DNA of 64,000 bases from Amycolatopsis sp. 195334CR. Lineage in GTDB: Bacteria > Actinomycetota > Actinomycetes > Mycobacteriales > Pseudonocardiaceae. Position 1 is the stretch's first letter. Each line of letters begins with the position of its first letter. This document shows positions 57,376 to 64,000 of this stretch, piece after piece. Location of the stretch: the NCBI RefSeq assembly GCF_017309385.1, contig NZ_JAFJMJ010000002.1, positions 496,001-560,000 of the forward strand, in the 5' to 3' direction. Below the pieces are notes generated by a model. It worked only from the letters and a program-made list of their open reading frames with translations. It had not been told where the DNA came from and did no database searches. The position numbers and the translations under genes were made by a program.

Positions 57376-57977
57376 CGGACCACCTCGTAGCGCAGGTGGG
57401 TCACGCCCGGCGCCGGAACGGCTTCCAGCAGGCGGAGTTCCACGTGCTGGGGCAGTTCGCGGAAGAAGCTGTGCCCGCCACCGAGCAGGACCGGGATCTG
57501 GTGCAGGATCACCTCGTCGACGAGCCCGGCCTTGAGCGCCTCGGTGACCAGGCCGCCACCCATCAGCGCGACGTCCTTGTCCCCGGCGGCTTCGCGCGCC
57601 GCGGCGACGGCGTCCCCGACGCCGCTGGTGATCAGCGTCTGCCGCTCGCCGATCTCGGGCACGGGCCGGTGGCTGACCACGAAGAGTCTCGCGGTCGGGT
57701 GTGGACTGCCGCCGCTGAAGTGGCTGGAGTGCTCGTAGGTGGTGCGTCCGGCGACGCTCGCGCCGACGCGGGCCGCGGCGGCGTCGAAGAACCGGGCGCT
57801 GGGCTCGCTGAGCTTGAACCCGTCGAAGACCTCGCTCGGCGTGTCCCCGTTGAAGTACCAGTCGAAGAGCATGGGCGCGTCACCGAGACCGCGGCCGAAC
57901 TCCTTTTCGCCGTCGCGGGGGCGTCCGCTGATGTACCCGTCGACCGAGACGGAATGGGCGCTGACGACCTTGCTCAT
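57372..57977 (-). CDS. RibD C-terminal/dihydrofolate reductase-like protein
   Basis: A 201-residue RibD_C-fold reductase: [40 protein letters not shown] and [20 protein letters not shown] are the NADPH-binding set. It is a paralogue of the protein at 42103-42750. Both starts and stops overlap neighbours by four bases: ATG 57977 overlaps the FAD oxidase stop and its stop overlaps the epimerase start, so translation is coupled through the operon. It probably reduces an intermediate made by the flavoenzyme; the substrate is unknown. Confidence 0.8.
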   Translation of the reverse strand: MSKVVSAHSVSVDGYISGRPRDGEKEFGRGLGDAPMLFDWYFNGDTPSEVFDGFKLSEPSARFFDAAAARVGASVAGRTTYEHSSHFSGGSPHPTARLFVVSHRPVPEIGERQTLITSGVGDAVAAAREAAGDKDVALMGGGLVTEALKAGLVDEVILHQIPVLLGGGHSFFRELPQHVELRLLEAVPAPGVTHLRYEVVR

Positions 57978-59146
57978 TGTGCTCCTTGGATGGCTTGCGG
58001 GAAGTCGAAGAACTGGTGGGGGTCGTAGGTTTTCTTGATCGCGGCCAGCCGGGGGAGGTTGTCCGCGTGATAGGCCGTTGCCGGGTTTTCCAGTGCGAGA
58101 TCGGGGAAGTTGGGGTAGACCCGGCCCGATCCTTCGGTGTGGGCGGTGGTCCAGGACTCGTCGACCCAGCCGTCGCCCTCGCCCGCGATGTGTTCGAGCA
58201 GGAAGTGCTCGTTCCGGTGTGCGAACGCGGTGGTGTGCCCGGCGACCCGGTTGTAGGCCCCGCCCATCGCGGTGAACGAGAGCTGCCGCGGCGTCGGCGC
58301 CGGGGTTAGTCCGTCCACAAGGGACTCGATGGTTGGGAAGGACATGGTGCGGGAGAAGAACTCCGATCGGATGCGCAGGGGCCCGACCGGATCCGAGTCG
58401 GCCAGCGTGCGCTTCAGCTGGTGGAACGGGACGCCCTCGGCCAGGTCGACCGGCCGGTCGGTGAACCCGCGCAGCAGGTCGCGGGTCGTTTCCCGGTCGA
58501 GCGTGGCGGCGCCGAGAAGGGTGGCGCCGGTGGGGTCGATCAGGAGGTTGGCGGTGATCTCGTCGGGGGCCTTCGGTGCCCATTCCTGCCACGCGGCGAC
58601 CAGTTCCGCTTCTCCACCAGGCCAGTGCGCCTCGATGCGCGTGGTCACCGCCTCCGGCACGGTGGCGAACCGCAGCGACGTGACCACCCCGAACTGGCCG
58701 CCGCCCGCGCCCCGCAGCGCCCAGAACAGGTCCGGTTCGCGGTCGGCGTCACAGTCCACGACCCGGCCGTCCGCGAGCACGACCCGTGCTCGGACGAGCC
58801 GGTCGCAGGTCAGCCCGTACCGGCGGCCGAGCAGGCCGATCCCGCCGCCGAGGGTGAGGCCCGCGATGCCGACGGTGGCGCCACACCCGGCCGGGATGGT
58901 CCGCCCGCGCGCGTGCAGCGCGGGGTACACCCGGCCGAGTGAGGCACCGGCACCGATCGTGGCGGTCCCGTCGTCCGCCACGGTGATCCGGTTCAAACCG
59001 GACAGATCGAGCACGATCCCGTCCGTGGCCGACCGGCCGGCGAAGCAGTGCCCGCCACCGCGGGGCACGAGGTGTGCCCCGGTTCCCCAGGCGTGGCCGA
59101 TGGCGTCGACGACGTCCTGGGTGGAGCGGCAGGGGAGTACGAGCAC
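57974..59146 (-). CDS. FAD-linked oxidase (BBE/PCMH family), predicted bicovalent flavin
   Basis: A 390-residue oxidoreductase. PCMH FAD-binding domain (~1-165) with H33 in RGGGHCFAG and C88 in AGCGATVG, the positions of the histidyl and cysteinyl FAD bonds in berberine-bridge-like enzymes; C-terminal BBE segment near AYHADNLPRLAAIKKTYDPH. It probably oxidises an alcohol or sugar with O2. GTG 59146, 7 nt after TAACGT, gives an N-terminus ~25 residues shorter than many relatives; a start further upstream would overlap the AraC gene. It is in the AraC/oxidase/RibD/epimerase operon. Confidence 0.75.
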   Translation of the reverse strand: MLVLPCRSTQDVVDAIGHAWGTGAHLVPRGGGHCFAGRSATDGIVLDLSGLNRITVADDGTATIGAGASLGRVYPALHARGRTIPAGCGATVGIAGLTLGGGIGLLGRRYGLTCDRLVRARVVLADGRVVDCDADREPDLFWALRGAGGGQFGVVTSLRFATVPEAVTTRIEAHWPGGEAELVAAWQEWAPKAPDEITANLLIDPTGATLLGAATLDRETTRDLLRGFTDRPVDLAEGVPFHQLKRTLADSDPVGPLRIRSEFFSRTMSFPTIESLVDGLTPAPTPRQLSFTAMGGAYNRVAGHTTAFAHRNEHFLLEHIAGEGDGWVDESWTTAHTEGSGRVYPNFPDLALENPATAYHADNLPRLAAIKKTYDPHQFFDFPQAIQGAQ

Positions 59147-59156
59147 GAATCCGACG

Positions 59157-60029
59157 TTAGGGAGTTCGCGCTCCCCGCTCTTGAACAAAACGCGCAACCT
59201 CGGGCGGCGTGCGGCGACTCGCCAGGAACGGCCGGTAGGAGGCGGCGTGGTCGTGACCGCAGGCGCAGCGGTCGAGGTCGCCACTGAGCAGCCGGCGCGG
59301 GGTGAGACCGCTCAACCGCAGGCATTCCCGGCTGAGGTGGGCCTGGTCGGCGTACCCCACGTCGACCGCCAGCCCCGCCATGCCGTCGGCGCCACGGCGT
59401 CCGGACGCGGTCGCGCCCGCCTGCGCCAGCGCGAGGAAGCCCTGGAACCGCAACGTCCGCTGGAGGACCTTGGGGCTCATGCCGACCGCGTGCAGGCAGC
59501 GGCGGCGCAACTGGCTCGCCGACAACGCCAGGTGCCCGGCGAGCGCGTCGATGTTGACCGGGTGCCAGGGCATCAGCGTCCGGACGGCCGCGCCCACCAG
59601 CGGGTCCACCGGATTCGCGCGCCGGAATTCGCCGAGCAGGTGGGTTTGCAGGGCCAGCAGCGCGCGTTCCGGGGTGGCGGCGGTGGCCAGCACGTCCACC
59701 AGGCGGTCCGTGGGCCGCCACAGGTCGGTGAGGCCGAGTCGCTGGTCCACCAGTTCGTCGAGCACGGCGGGCAGGGGCGGCGCGGTGCCCGGCTGGAACC
59801 GCACGCCGACGATCGTGGTGCGGGCCGGGATGACCTCGATCTCCGGCCTGGTCAGCGGGCCGACCAGCTGCGGACGGCCGCCGAGCGGGAAGTGGACCTC
59901 CACCCCGCCGGTGGGCAGGTGCCGCTGCACGTACGGCGCGTCGCTGGTGCGCTGGATCCAGACGGTGCGCACCACACCGGCCAGTCCGGGCAGCGGCGGA
60001 CGCTCCACGTAGGACGCCGGTTCGGTCAC
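59157..60029 (-). CDS. AraC-family regulator of the flavin operon
   Basis: A ~290-residue AraC-type regulator. N-terminal DUF6597-like sensor (PPLPGLAGVVRTVWIQRTSD, RHLPTGGVEVHFPLGG) and C-terminal AraC HTHs (HLALSASQLRRRCLHAVGMS, VDVGYADQAHLSRECLRLSG). GTG 60029 is chosen by family N-terminus; an in-frame GTG at 60125 would add 32 residues. It is first in the operon with the FAD oxidase (10-nt gap), so it probably activates the operon in response to the substrate. The TAA stop doubles as the -10 of the oxidase gene. It diverges from an orphan gene at 60164. Confidence 0.75.
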   Translation of the reverse strand: MTEPASYVERPPLPGLAGVVRTVWIQRTSDAPYVQRHLPTGGVEVHFPLGGRPQLVGPLTRPEIEVIPARTTIVGVRFQPGTAPPLPAVLDELVDQRLGLTDLWRPTDRLVDVLATAATPERALLALQTHLLGEFRRANPVDPLVGAAVRTLMPWHPVNIDALAGHLALSASQLRRRCLHAVGMSPKVLQRTLRFQGFLALAQAGATASGRRGADGMAGLAVDVGYADQAHLSRECLRLSGLTPRRLLSGDLDRCACGHDHAASYRPFLASRRTPPEVARFVQERGARTP

Positions 60030-60163
60030 CCCAGCACTGAAGCGCTTCCGCGTCCTCGGCGCAAGGACGTCACCGGGTGCTGGGTGCCCACGTCGCTCGA
60101 AGTCCTGATATGGATGCTGTGACACTCTTCCCGTGAACGTAACATCCGGCTAGGGTTCGGAGC

Positions 60164-61393
60164 ATGACGATCACGCCCGACACCACGGGCTTCCGACCGG
60201 ACGGCACCGACTGGGTGGACGCCCACGGCGACCGCATGTCCGTGCACACCTTCGACCTGGTGCCCAACCTGCCCGCGAGCCTGGACGACGTCCCCCGCCT
60301 GCGGCACGGGCTGGCCGTGGAGACCGCCGAGGTGGGCGGGCTGGTCGAGGCGTTCGTGGTCACCGTGGACGGCGTGCCCGCGCTGCTGCAGGTGGTGAAG
60401 CTGCCCTTCCCGGACCGGCCGGGCCAGGCGTTCGTCGCGACGATCACGGTGCCCAAGGCGACCGCGAGCGTGGTGCTGAGGCTCATCGCCGCCGAGGGTT
60501 CGATGACCGGGGCGCGGGAAGCGGCGGTGCTCTCGGACACGATCGGCGAGACCGGCAGTCCCGACGCGTTCTACGCCCCGCACCCGTACGCGCCGCAGTC
60601 CCAGCCCCGGTTGCCGTGGCACCGCGCCGACGACCCGCGGCTCGACGAGCGCTTCCCGGACCACCCGCTCAGCCGCGCCCGGCGCTGGCTGCGGTACATG
60701 CTGGCCACCGCCCGGCTGGACCCGGAGTTCGCCGCGCTGCCGCCGTTCGGGGCGCCGGTGTCGGTGTCGATCGGCCTGCCGATCGGGCCGTTCCTTCCAC
60801 TGTGGACGGTAGAGGAGCGGATGACGTTCTGGCGCATGGAAGATCCGGGCGCGGTGCGGGCTCAGCTGGGTCGTGGCGGGATCACCCGGCGTCCGCTGAA
60901 CTCGGCCGAGGGGTGCGAAGCCGGGTGGCTGTACCCGGCGGACGGCGTGCTGGCCTTGTCGGCGGACGGGGCGCCCGTGCGGATCTCGGCGGTCAGCGAC
61001 GAGACGGCGTACACGAGCATCACCTCGGAGGAGATCGTCGCGGCGTTCGACTGGATCGGGGAGCTGTCAGTGGCGGCGGGGGATCGCGCGGAGATGTTGC
61101 TGGTGCGCACCGCCGCGGTCGCCGATGGTGCGGACAACTTCGTGCTGATGACCCTGCAGAACCACGGTGGCGACCTTTCGTGCGTGGTCGAAACCGCACC
61201 GGTGCCGGTGGGGGCGCAGTTCTGGGACACGCTGCCGCCGCTGCCCACCCCGGAGAAAGCCGGCTTCGCGCGCCCGCGCGACGCGGACCAGGCCCGCACG
61301 GACGGCAGGCTCACGATGTGGGCCGTGCAGACCTGGGACCTCCACCCGTTCCGGCTGATGCTTTCGTACAAACCGAATCCGTCGCTGGGTTGA
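60164..61393 (+). CDS. Unrecognised cytoplasmic protein
   Basis: A 409-residue protein I do not recognise. It has no signal peptide or transmembrane helix. The first ~110 residues have mixed strands (MSVHTFDLVPNLPASLDDVP, LVEAFVVTVDGVPALLQVVK, QAFVATITVPKATASVVLRL). A Pro-rich hinge (APHPYAPQSQPRLPWHRADD) precedes a central region rich in Trp/Pro and an alpha/beta C-terminal part ending MWAVQTWDLHPFRLMLSYKP. No catalytic motif is evident. ATG 60164 lies 7 nt after TAGGGT (60151-60156), indicating a leaderless transcript. It diverges from the AraC/flavin operon. Confidence 0.6.
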   Translation: MTITPDTTGFRPDGTDWVDAHGDRMSVHTFDLVPNLPASLDDVPRLRHGLAVETAEVGGLVEAFVVTVDGVPALLQVVKLPFPDRPGQAFVATITVPKATASVVLRLIAAEGSMTGAREAAVLSDTIGETGSPDAFYAPHPYAPQSQPRLPWHRADDPRLDERFPDHPLSRARRWLRYMLATARLDPEFAALPPFGAPVSVSIGLPIGPFLPLWTVEERMTFWRMEDPGAVRAQLGRGGITRRPLNSAEGCEAGWLYPADGVLALSADGAPVRISAVSDETAYTSITSEEIVAAFDWIGELSVAAGDRAEMLLVRTAAVADGADNFVLMTLQNHGGDLSCVVETAPVPVGAQFWDTLPPLPTPEKAGFARPRDADQARTDGRLTMWAVQTWDLHPFRLMLSYKPNPSLG

Positions 61394-61531
61394 TTGTCTC
61401 GTCCCACCGCGACCGGGTCGGGCCGCGCGTGCGCCTCGCCGTGTGGCCGCTCTCGCCTTTCGAAGGAACGCCGTTGTGTGAAGGGGGTTTTGCCTGACAC
61501 GGATGGGTGCTTCGGGGGAGGATCCGCCGTT

Positions 61532-61826
61532 GTGAGGAAGTGCCCTGAAGTTCGTGTGGTGAACGGGAAGTTGCGCGGCACCTGGGACTCGGGTGTCGCG
61601 GTGTTCCGGGGGATTCCGTTCGCCCGGCCACCGGTGGGGGAGTTGTGGTTCGCCGCACCACGGCCCCCGGAGGACTGGGACGGCGTTCGCCACCTGCGGC
61701 GACCCCGGCTGGCCCGCGTACGACCCGCGGCGACGCCTGGTGCAGATCTTCGACACCCGGCCCACCGTCACCACCTACCCCGAAGAAGTCTCCCGGCAGA
61801 TCTGGCGCGACCACGCGGACCGGTGA
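61532..61826 (+). pseudogene. Internally deleted type B carboxylesterase remnant
   Basis: GTG 61532 has GGGGGAGGA upstream and opens a frame with the type B carboxylesterase N-terminus ([20 protein letters not shown], then [12 protein letters not shown]). After DWDGVR (about 61684) the matching sequence jumps, in another frame, to the family C-terminus ([20 protein letters not shown], ending at TGA 61826). Intact members are ~480-520 residues, so roughly 1.2 kb of internal coding sequence has been lost and a frameshift fixed. It is almost certainly non-functional. Confidence 0.7.
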
Positions 61827-61919
61827 CCGTCACAGAACCATGACACAGCGCGGACAGGACGCGCACACAGACGCTCGACGATGACCCCGAAGCTGATCAC
61901 GAAGAGGGGACACGAAGTC

Positions 61920-63206
61920 ATGGCTCAGTACGGAAAATGGGACCGGCGCTCGCTGCTGCGGGGAGCCGCCGCGCTGGCCGGTGCCGCCGCGGCCGTGCCG
62001 CTGCTGGGCGGGGTGGCCGCGGCGCAGGCCGAACCGGCCGGTGACGCGGACGCGTTGTTCAAGGCGGGCCACTTCGACCAGGCCGCCCGCGCCTACGAGA
62101 ACATCCTGAAGACGGACCCGAAGAACCTGAACGCCGCCCGCCAGCGCGGCTACGTTGCGTTGCTGAGCAACAAGTTCCCCGACGCCGAGAAGTACCTCAC
62201 CATGGCGCTCGACCTGTCACCCGGGGACAAGGACACCAACTACCTCCTGGCCGACTGCTACCTCCGGCAGGACAAGTTCGCGCTGTCCGTGCCGCGCTGG
62301 CAGGCGACCGGCGAGGAGAGCTACGCCAAGTGGTTCGGGGCGGTCACCGGCGAGCCGTACCAGCTCCACGGCGACAGCGCCCGACTGCCGTTCCAGCAGA
62401 TGGACCCGATGCCGCTGGTGGAGGCCTCGGTCAACGGCGGACCGCCGAAGCGCTTCTCGTTCTACACCGGCGCGCCGAACCTCGGCGTGTCCGCCTCGGT
62501 GGCCAAGGAAGCCGGGCTCACCCCCGTCACCAGCCAGAAGGTCGAGTACGAGAACGGCGTCATCTGGGCGCACTACGGGATCCTGGACTCCCTCAAGCTG
62601 GGCGGCCTCGAACTCCGCAACCTCCCCGTGGGCTGGTCGACGACGGAATCGGGCGAAGACACCGACTCCGACAGCGACGGCCTGATCGGCACCTGGGTCC
62701 TCTACCACCTGCGGCCCACCTTCGACTACGCCGGCCGGTCGCTGATCCTGCGCCGCCCGGCACCCGAACCGGCCGCCGGTGGTCTGCCGTTGTGGCTGGC
62801 CCGCGAGCAGTACTTGCACAGCCGGGGGAGTTTTGCCGGCTCCGGCCCGCGCGTGGTGGGGGTCAACATCGGCGGCACCGGCGAGGTGACCGCGGGCATG
62901 TTCGGCGAAACGGCCAAGCAGCTGGGGATCCGCACCGACCACGACCGCGAGATCGGCACGTTCGGCAGCAGCCACCCGGCCGTGGTCTACCCCTGCTACC
63001 CGAAGGAGATCCGCCTCGGCGACGCCGTGGCGAAGGAGGCCTACTGCTACACGAACCCGAACCGGCCGATCAACGTGCCGTTGCCGTTCGGTACCGGGTT
63101 CGACACGATGGGCTGGTTCGCCCACTGCTTCTGGAAGCCGTACCACGTCACCCTCGACTTCACCGCGATGAGCCTGCACATCGCTCGCGGCCCGGCGGCG
63201 GGCTGA
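61920..63206 (+). CDS. Tat-exported TPR protein with degenerate retropepsin-like domain
   Basis: A 428-residue protein. Twin-arginine signal (D8-R9-R10-S11-L12-L13) and Ala-rich core to ~36, then two TPR-like repeats (~43-115: ALFKAGHFDQAARAYENILK, PDAEKYLTMALDLSPGD), then an aspartyl-protease-like beta domain. The retropepsin motif should read D-T-G-A but here is Y182-T183-G184-A185 (RFSFYTGAP), so the catalytic Asp is missing. A later strand VVGVNIGGTGE may be its partner lobe. It is probably a binding scaffold outside the membrane. ATG 61920 has GAGGGG upstream. Confidence 0.65.
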   Translation: MAQYGKWDRRSLLRGAAALAGAAAAVPLLGGVAAAQAEPAGDADALFKAGHFDQAARAYENILKTDPKNLNAARQRGYVALLSNKFPDAEKYLTMALDLSPGDKDTNYLLADCYLRQDKFALSVPRWQATGEESYAKWFGAVTGEPYQLHGDSARLPFQQMDPMPLVEASVNGGPPKRFSFYTGAPNLGVSASVAKEAGLTPVTSQKVEYENGVIWAHYGILDSLKLGGLELRNLPVGWSTTESGEDTDSDSDGLIGTWVLYHLRPTFDYAGRSLILRRPAPEPAAGGLPLWLAREQYLHSRGSFAGSGPRVVGVNIGGTGEVTAGMFGETAKQLGIRTDHDREIGTFGSSHPAVVYPCYPKEIRLGDAVAKEAYCYTNPNRPINVPLPFGTGFDTMGWFAHCFWKPYHVTLDFTAMSLHIARGPAAG

Positions 63207-63332
63207 CCCACCCACCTGGGGGATGACTGTCCTACCTGGACGGTGGTACGGCGGAAGCGGTGAGGAAATCCCGGTAACGCCAACGCAAACAGCGGCGACT
63301 ACCTGTGCACTGGGGACAGATGGTGAGGCGCC

Positions 63333-63686
63333 GTGGAACAGGACATCGTGGTCGACTGGATGCTCGCGGCCTGGCGGGCCGAGATCGACAGCGTGCCCAT
63401 ACCCGCTGGTCTGACGGTCGGTGAGGCACTGGCGATCGTGGCGTGCGCTCAACGTCACGAAGGTGGCTTTCGAGGCCTCCGGCGTCTCGAAAGCCACATT
63501 CGTGACATCTCGCGGGAGCCGCGTCCGGGTGCCGAGCGGAGGTCAGCGCCGCGTCGCGTGGAGGTGCCAGACGGGGCCGAGGATCCGGCCCTGCTCGTCG
63601 CGGCGGACGCGGGCCGGGTCGACGGAGAAGCCGACGTTCGCCAGTTCCTCGGCACCGACGCGGCCGAACGTCTCCTCGGTCAGTGA
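63333..63686 (+). CDS. Short hypothetical protein, 3' half disrupted by palindromic repeat
   Basis: A doubtful frame. GTG 63333 has GGTGAGG 4-5 nt upstream, and the first ~42 residues (MEQDIVVDWMLAAWRAEIDS, then VPIPAGLTVGEALAIVACAQ) look like a normal soluble N-terminus that I cannot place. From 63454 the frame runs through the palindromic element and then lies antisense to the methyltransferase, so the rest is not credible protein. Most likely a small gene truncated by insertion of the repeat. Confidence 0.3.
   Translation: MEQDIVVDWMLAAWRAEIDSVPIPAGLTVGEALAIVACAQRHEGGFRGLRRLESHIRDISREPRPGAERRSAPRRVEVPDGAEDPALLVAADAGRVDGEADVRQFLGTDAAERLLGQ
63454..63506. repeat. Palindromic repeat element, copy 2
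   Basis: Left arm from 63454 (GTCACGAAGGTGGCTTTCGAG) and right arm 63483-63506 (CTCGAAAGCCACATTCGTGAC) match the 6915 element with one stem mismatch and a different, larger loop. It lies in the 3' part of a short plus-strand frame, 37 nt past the convergent methyltransferase stop. Confidence 0.8.
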
Positions 63687-64000
63687 GGTGGTGTAGGAGG
63701 TGCGGCGGATTTCCTCGATCTCCCAGTGCGTTCCGAGGTTCGTCCGCAGGTTCTCCTTGCTGACGCTCATCGGGAACCGCAGGCCTTCGTCGATGTCGGC
63801 GAAGCACAGCAGGTGCAGCCGCGCGCCCGGCGCGGTCACCCGGTGCAGCGCCGCCGCGTAGCGCTGCCGTTGTTCGTCGTCGAGGCAGTGGTACAGCGCG
63901 CTGTCGAGCACGGTGTCGTACCGCTGGTCACCGAGTTCGGTGAGCGCGGTCGCGTCGGACCGCACGAAGGTGACCTCGGCACCGTGCTTCGCGGCCCGCC
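63543..64000 (-). CDS. Class I SAM-dependent methyltransferase, C-terminal part
   Basis: The gene enters from the right edge; about 152 C-terminal residues are visible (AAKHGAEVTFVRSDATALTE at the edge). Typical Rossmann-methyltransferase features: motif around YDTVLDSALYHCLDDEQRQR, LHRVTAPGARLHLLCFADID, and a C-terminal FSVDPARVRRDEQGR. The SAM-binding GxGxG is outside the window. The acceptor is unknown. It ends convergent to the short frame carrying palindrome copy 2. Confidence 0.75.
   Translation of the reverse strand, partial: RAAKHGAEVTFVRSDATALTELGDQRYDTVLDSALYHCLDDEQRQRYAAALHRVTAPGARLHLLCFADIDEGLRFPMSVSKENLRTNLGTHWEIEEIRRTSYTTSLTEETFGRVGAEELANVGFSVDPARVRRDEQGRILGPVWHLHATRR

Noticed and set aside
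63232..63807. 191-codon minus-strand frame
   Set aside because: It runs through the palindromic repeat and the methyltransferase in the wrong frame with Arg/Pro-rich composition.

Overview
This window is chromosomal DNA from a high-GC Gram-positive actinobacterium. Third codon positions are almost all G or C, GTG and TTG starts are common, and many genes look leaderless (TANNNT about 6-7 nt before the start codon). Gene content (SigJ-type ECF factor, WYL, HxlR, TetR, AraC and MerR regulators, CebR-type operators, many secreted CBM-linked hydrolases) and the palindromic intergenic repeats suggest Pseudonocardiaceae, most likely Amycolatopsis or a close relative. That placement is an inference. 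I see no rRNA, tRNA, CRISPR, phage or complete insertion sequence, and no polyketide or peptide synthetase. This looks like a chromosome-arm region of small accessory operons, each with its own regulator.

Layout. 0-5 kb: GntR and MerR regulators, a CPBP membrane protease and a secreted GH55-type beta-1,3-glucanase. 5-12 kb: a CaCA cation exchanger behind a yybP-ykoY (Mn2+) riboswitch, ArsR, a large secreted GH87-type alpha-1,3-glucanase and a NhaP antiporter. 11.8-16.4 kb: an MFS exporter with a leader peptide and attenuator-like fold, SigJ divergent from an AhpD-like protein, a membrane protein/winged-helix pair, and a VOC protein. 16.6-19.7 kb: a ribbon-helix-helix protein, a DUF4097 protein and a DrrAB-like exporter. 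19.7-23.6 kb: TetR/quinone reductase, a MITE-like element, VOC, FMN-binding and hydrolase genes. 23.6-32.8 kb: a secreted PA14/propeller/CBM/DUF1080 protein, a GT39-like membrane enzyme, LysR/SDR, and a CE2 plus CE1-CBM2 esterase operon behind a perfect CebR-type box. 33.4-37.5 kb: Lrp facing an amidohydrolase/MHS-transporter operon. 37.5-45.6 kb: small regulator/enzyme pairs. 45.9-49.4 kb: TetR/FAD monooxygenase facing AraC. 49.4-53.8 kb: an SGNH lipoprotein, a two-component system with a GerMN-like lipoprotein, and an acyltransferase. 53.9-60 kb: serine hydrolase, 14-TM MFS exporter, and a coupled AraC/FAD oxidase/RibD-like reductase/epimerase operon. 60-64 kb: an orphan protein, a deleted carboxylesterase remnant, a TPR/degenerate retropepsin and a partial methyltransferase.

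How it fits together. The secreted enzymes point to a soil saprophyte attacking fungal wall glucans (GH55, GH87) and acetylated plant polysaccharides (CE2, CE1-CBM2). CebR/LacI-type boxes near GH55 and the esterase operon suggest shared sugar-responsive control. The rest is mostly detoxification, export and redox enzymes beside dedicated regulators. Regulatory DNA is unusually readable. Two promoters share the same MerR-type 19-bp-spacer dyad, one before merR and one 40 kb away. SigJ and AhpD have matching divergent promoters. Convergent gene ends either abut or overlap, or are filled by tandem repeats or palindromes.
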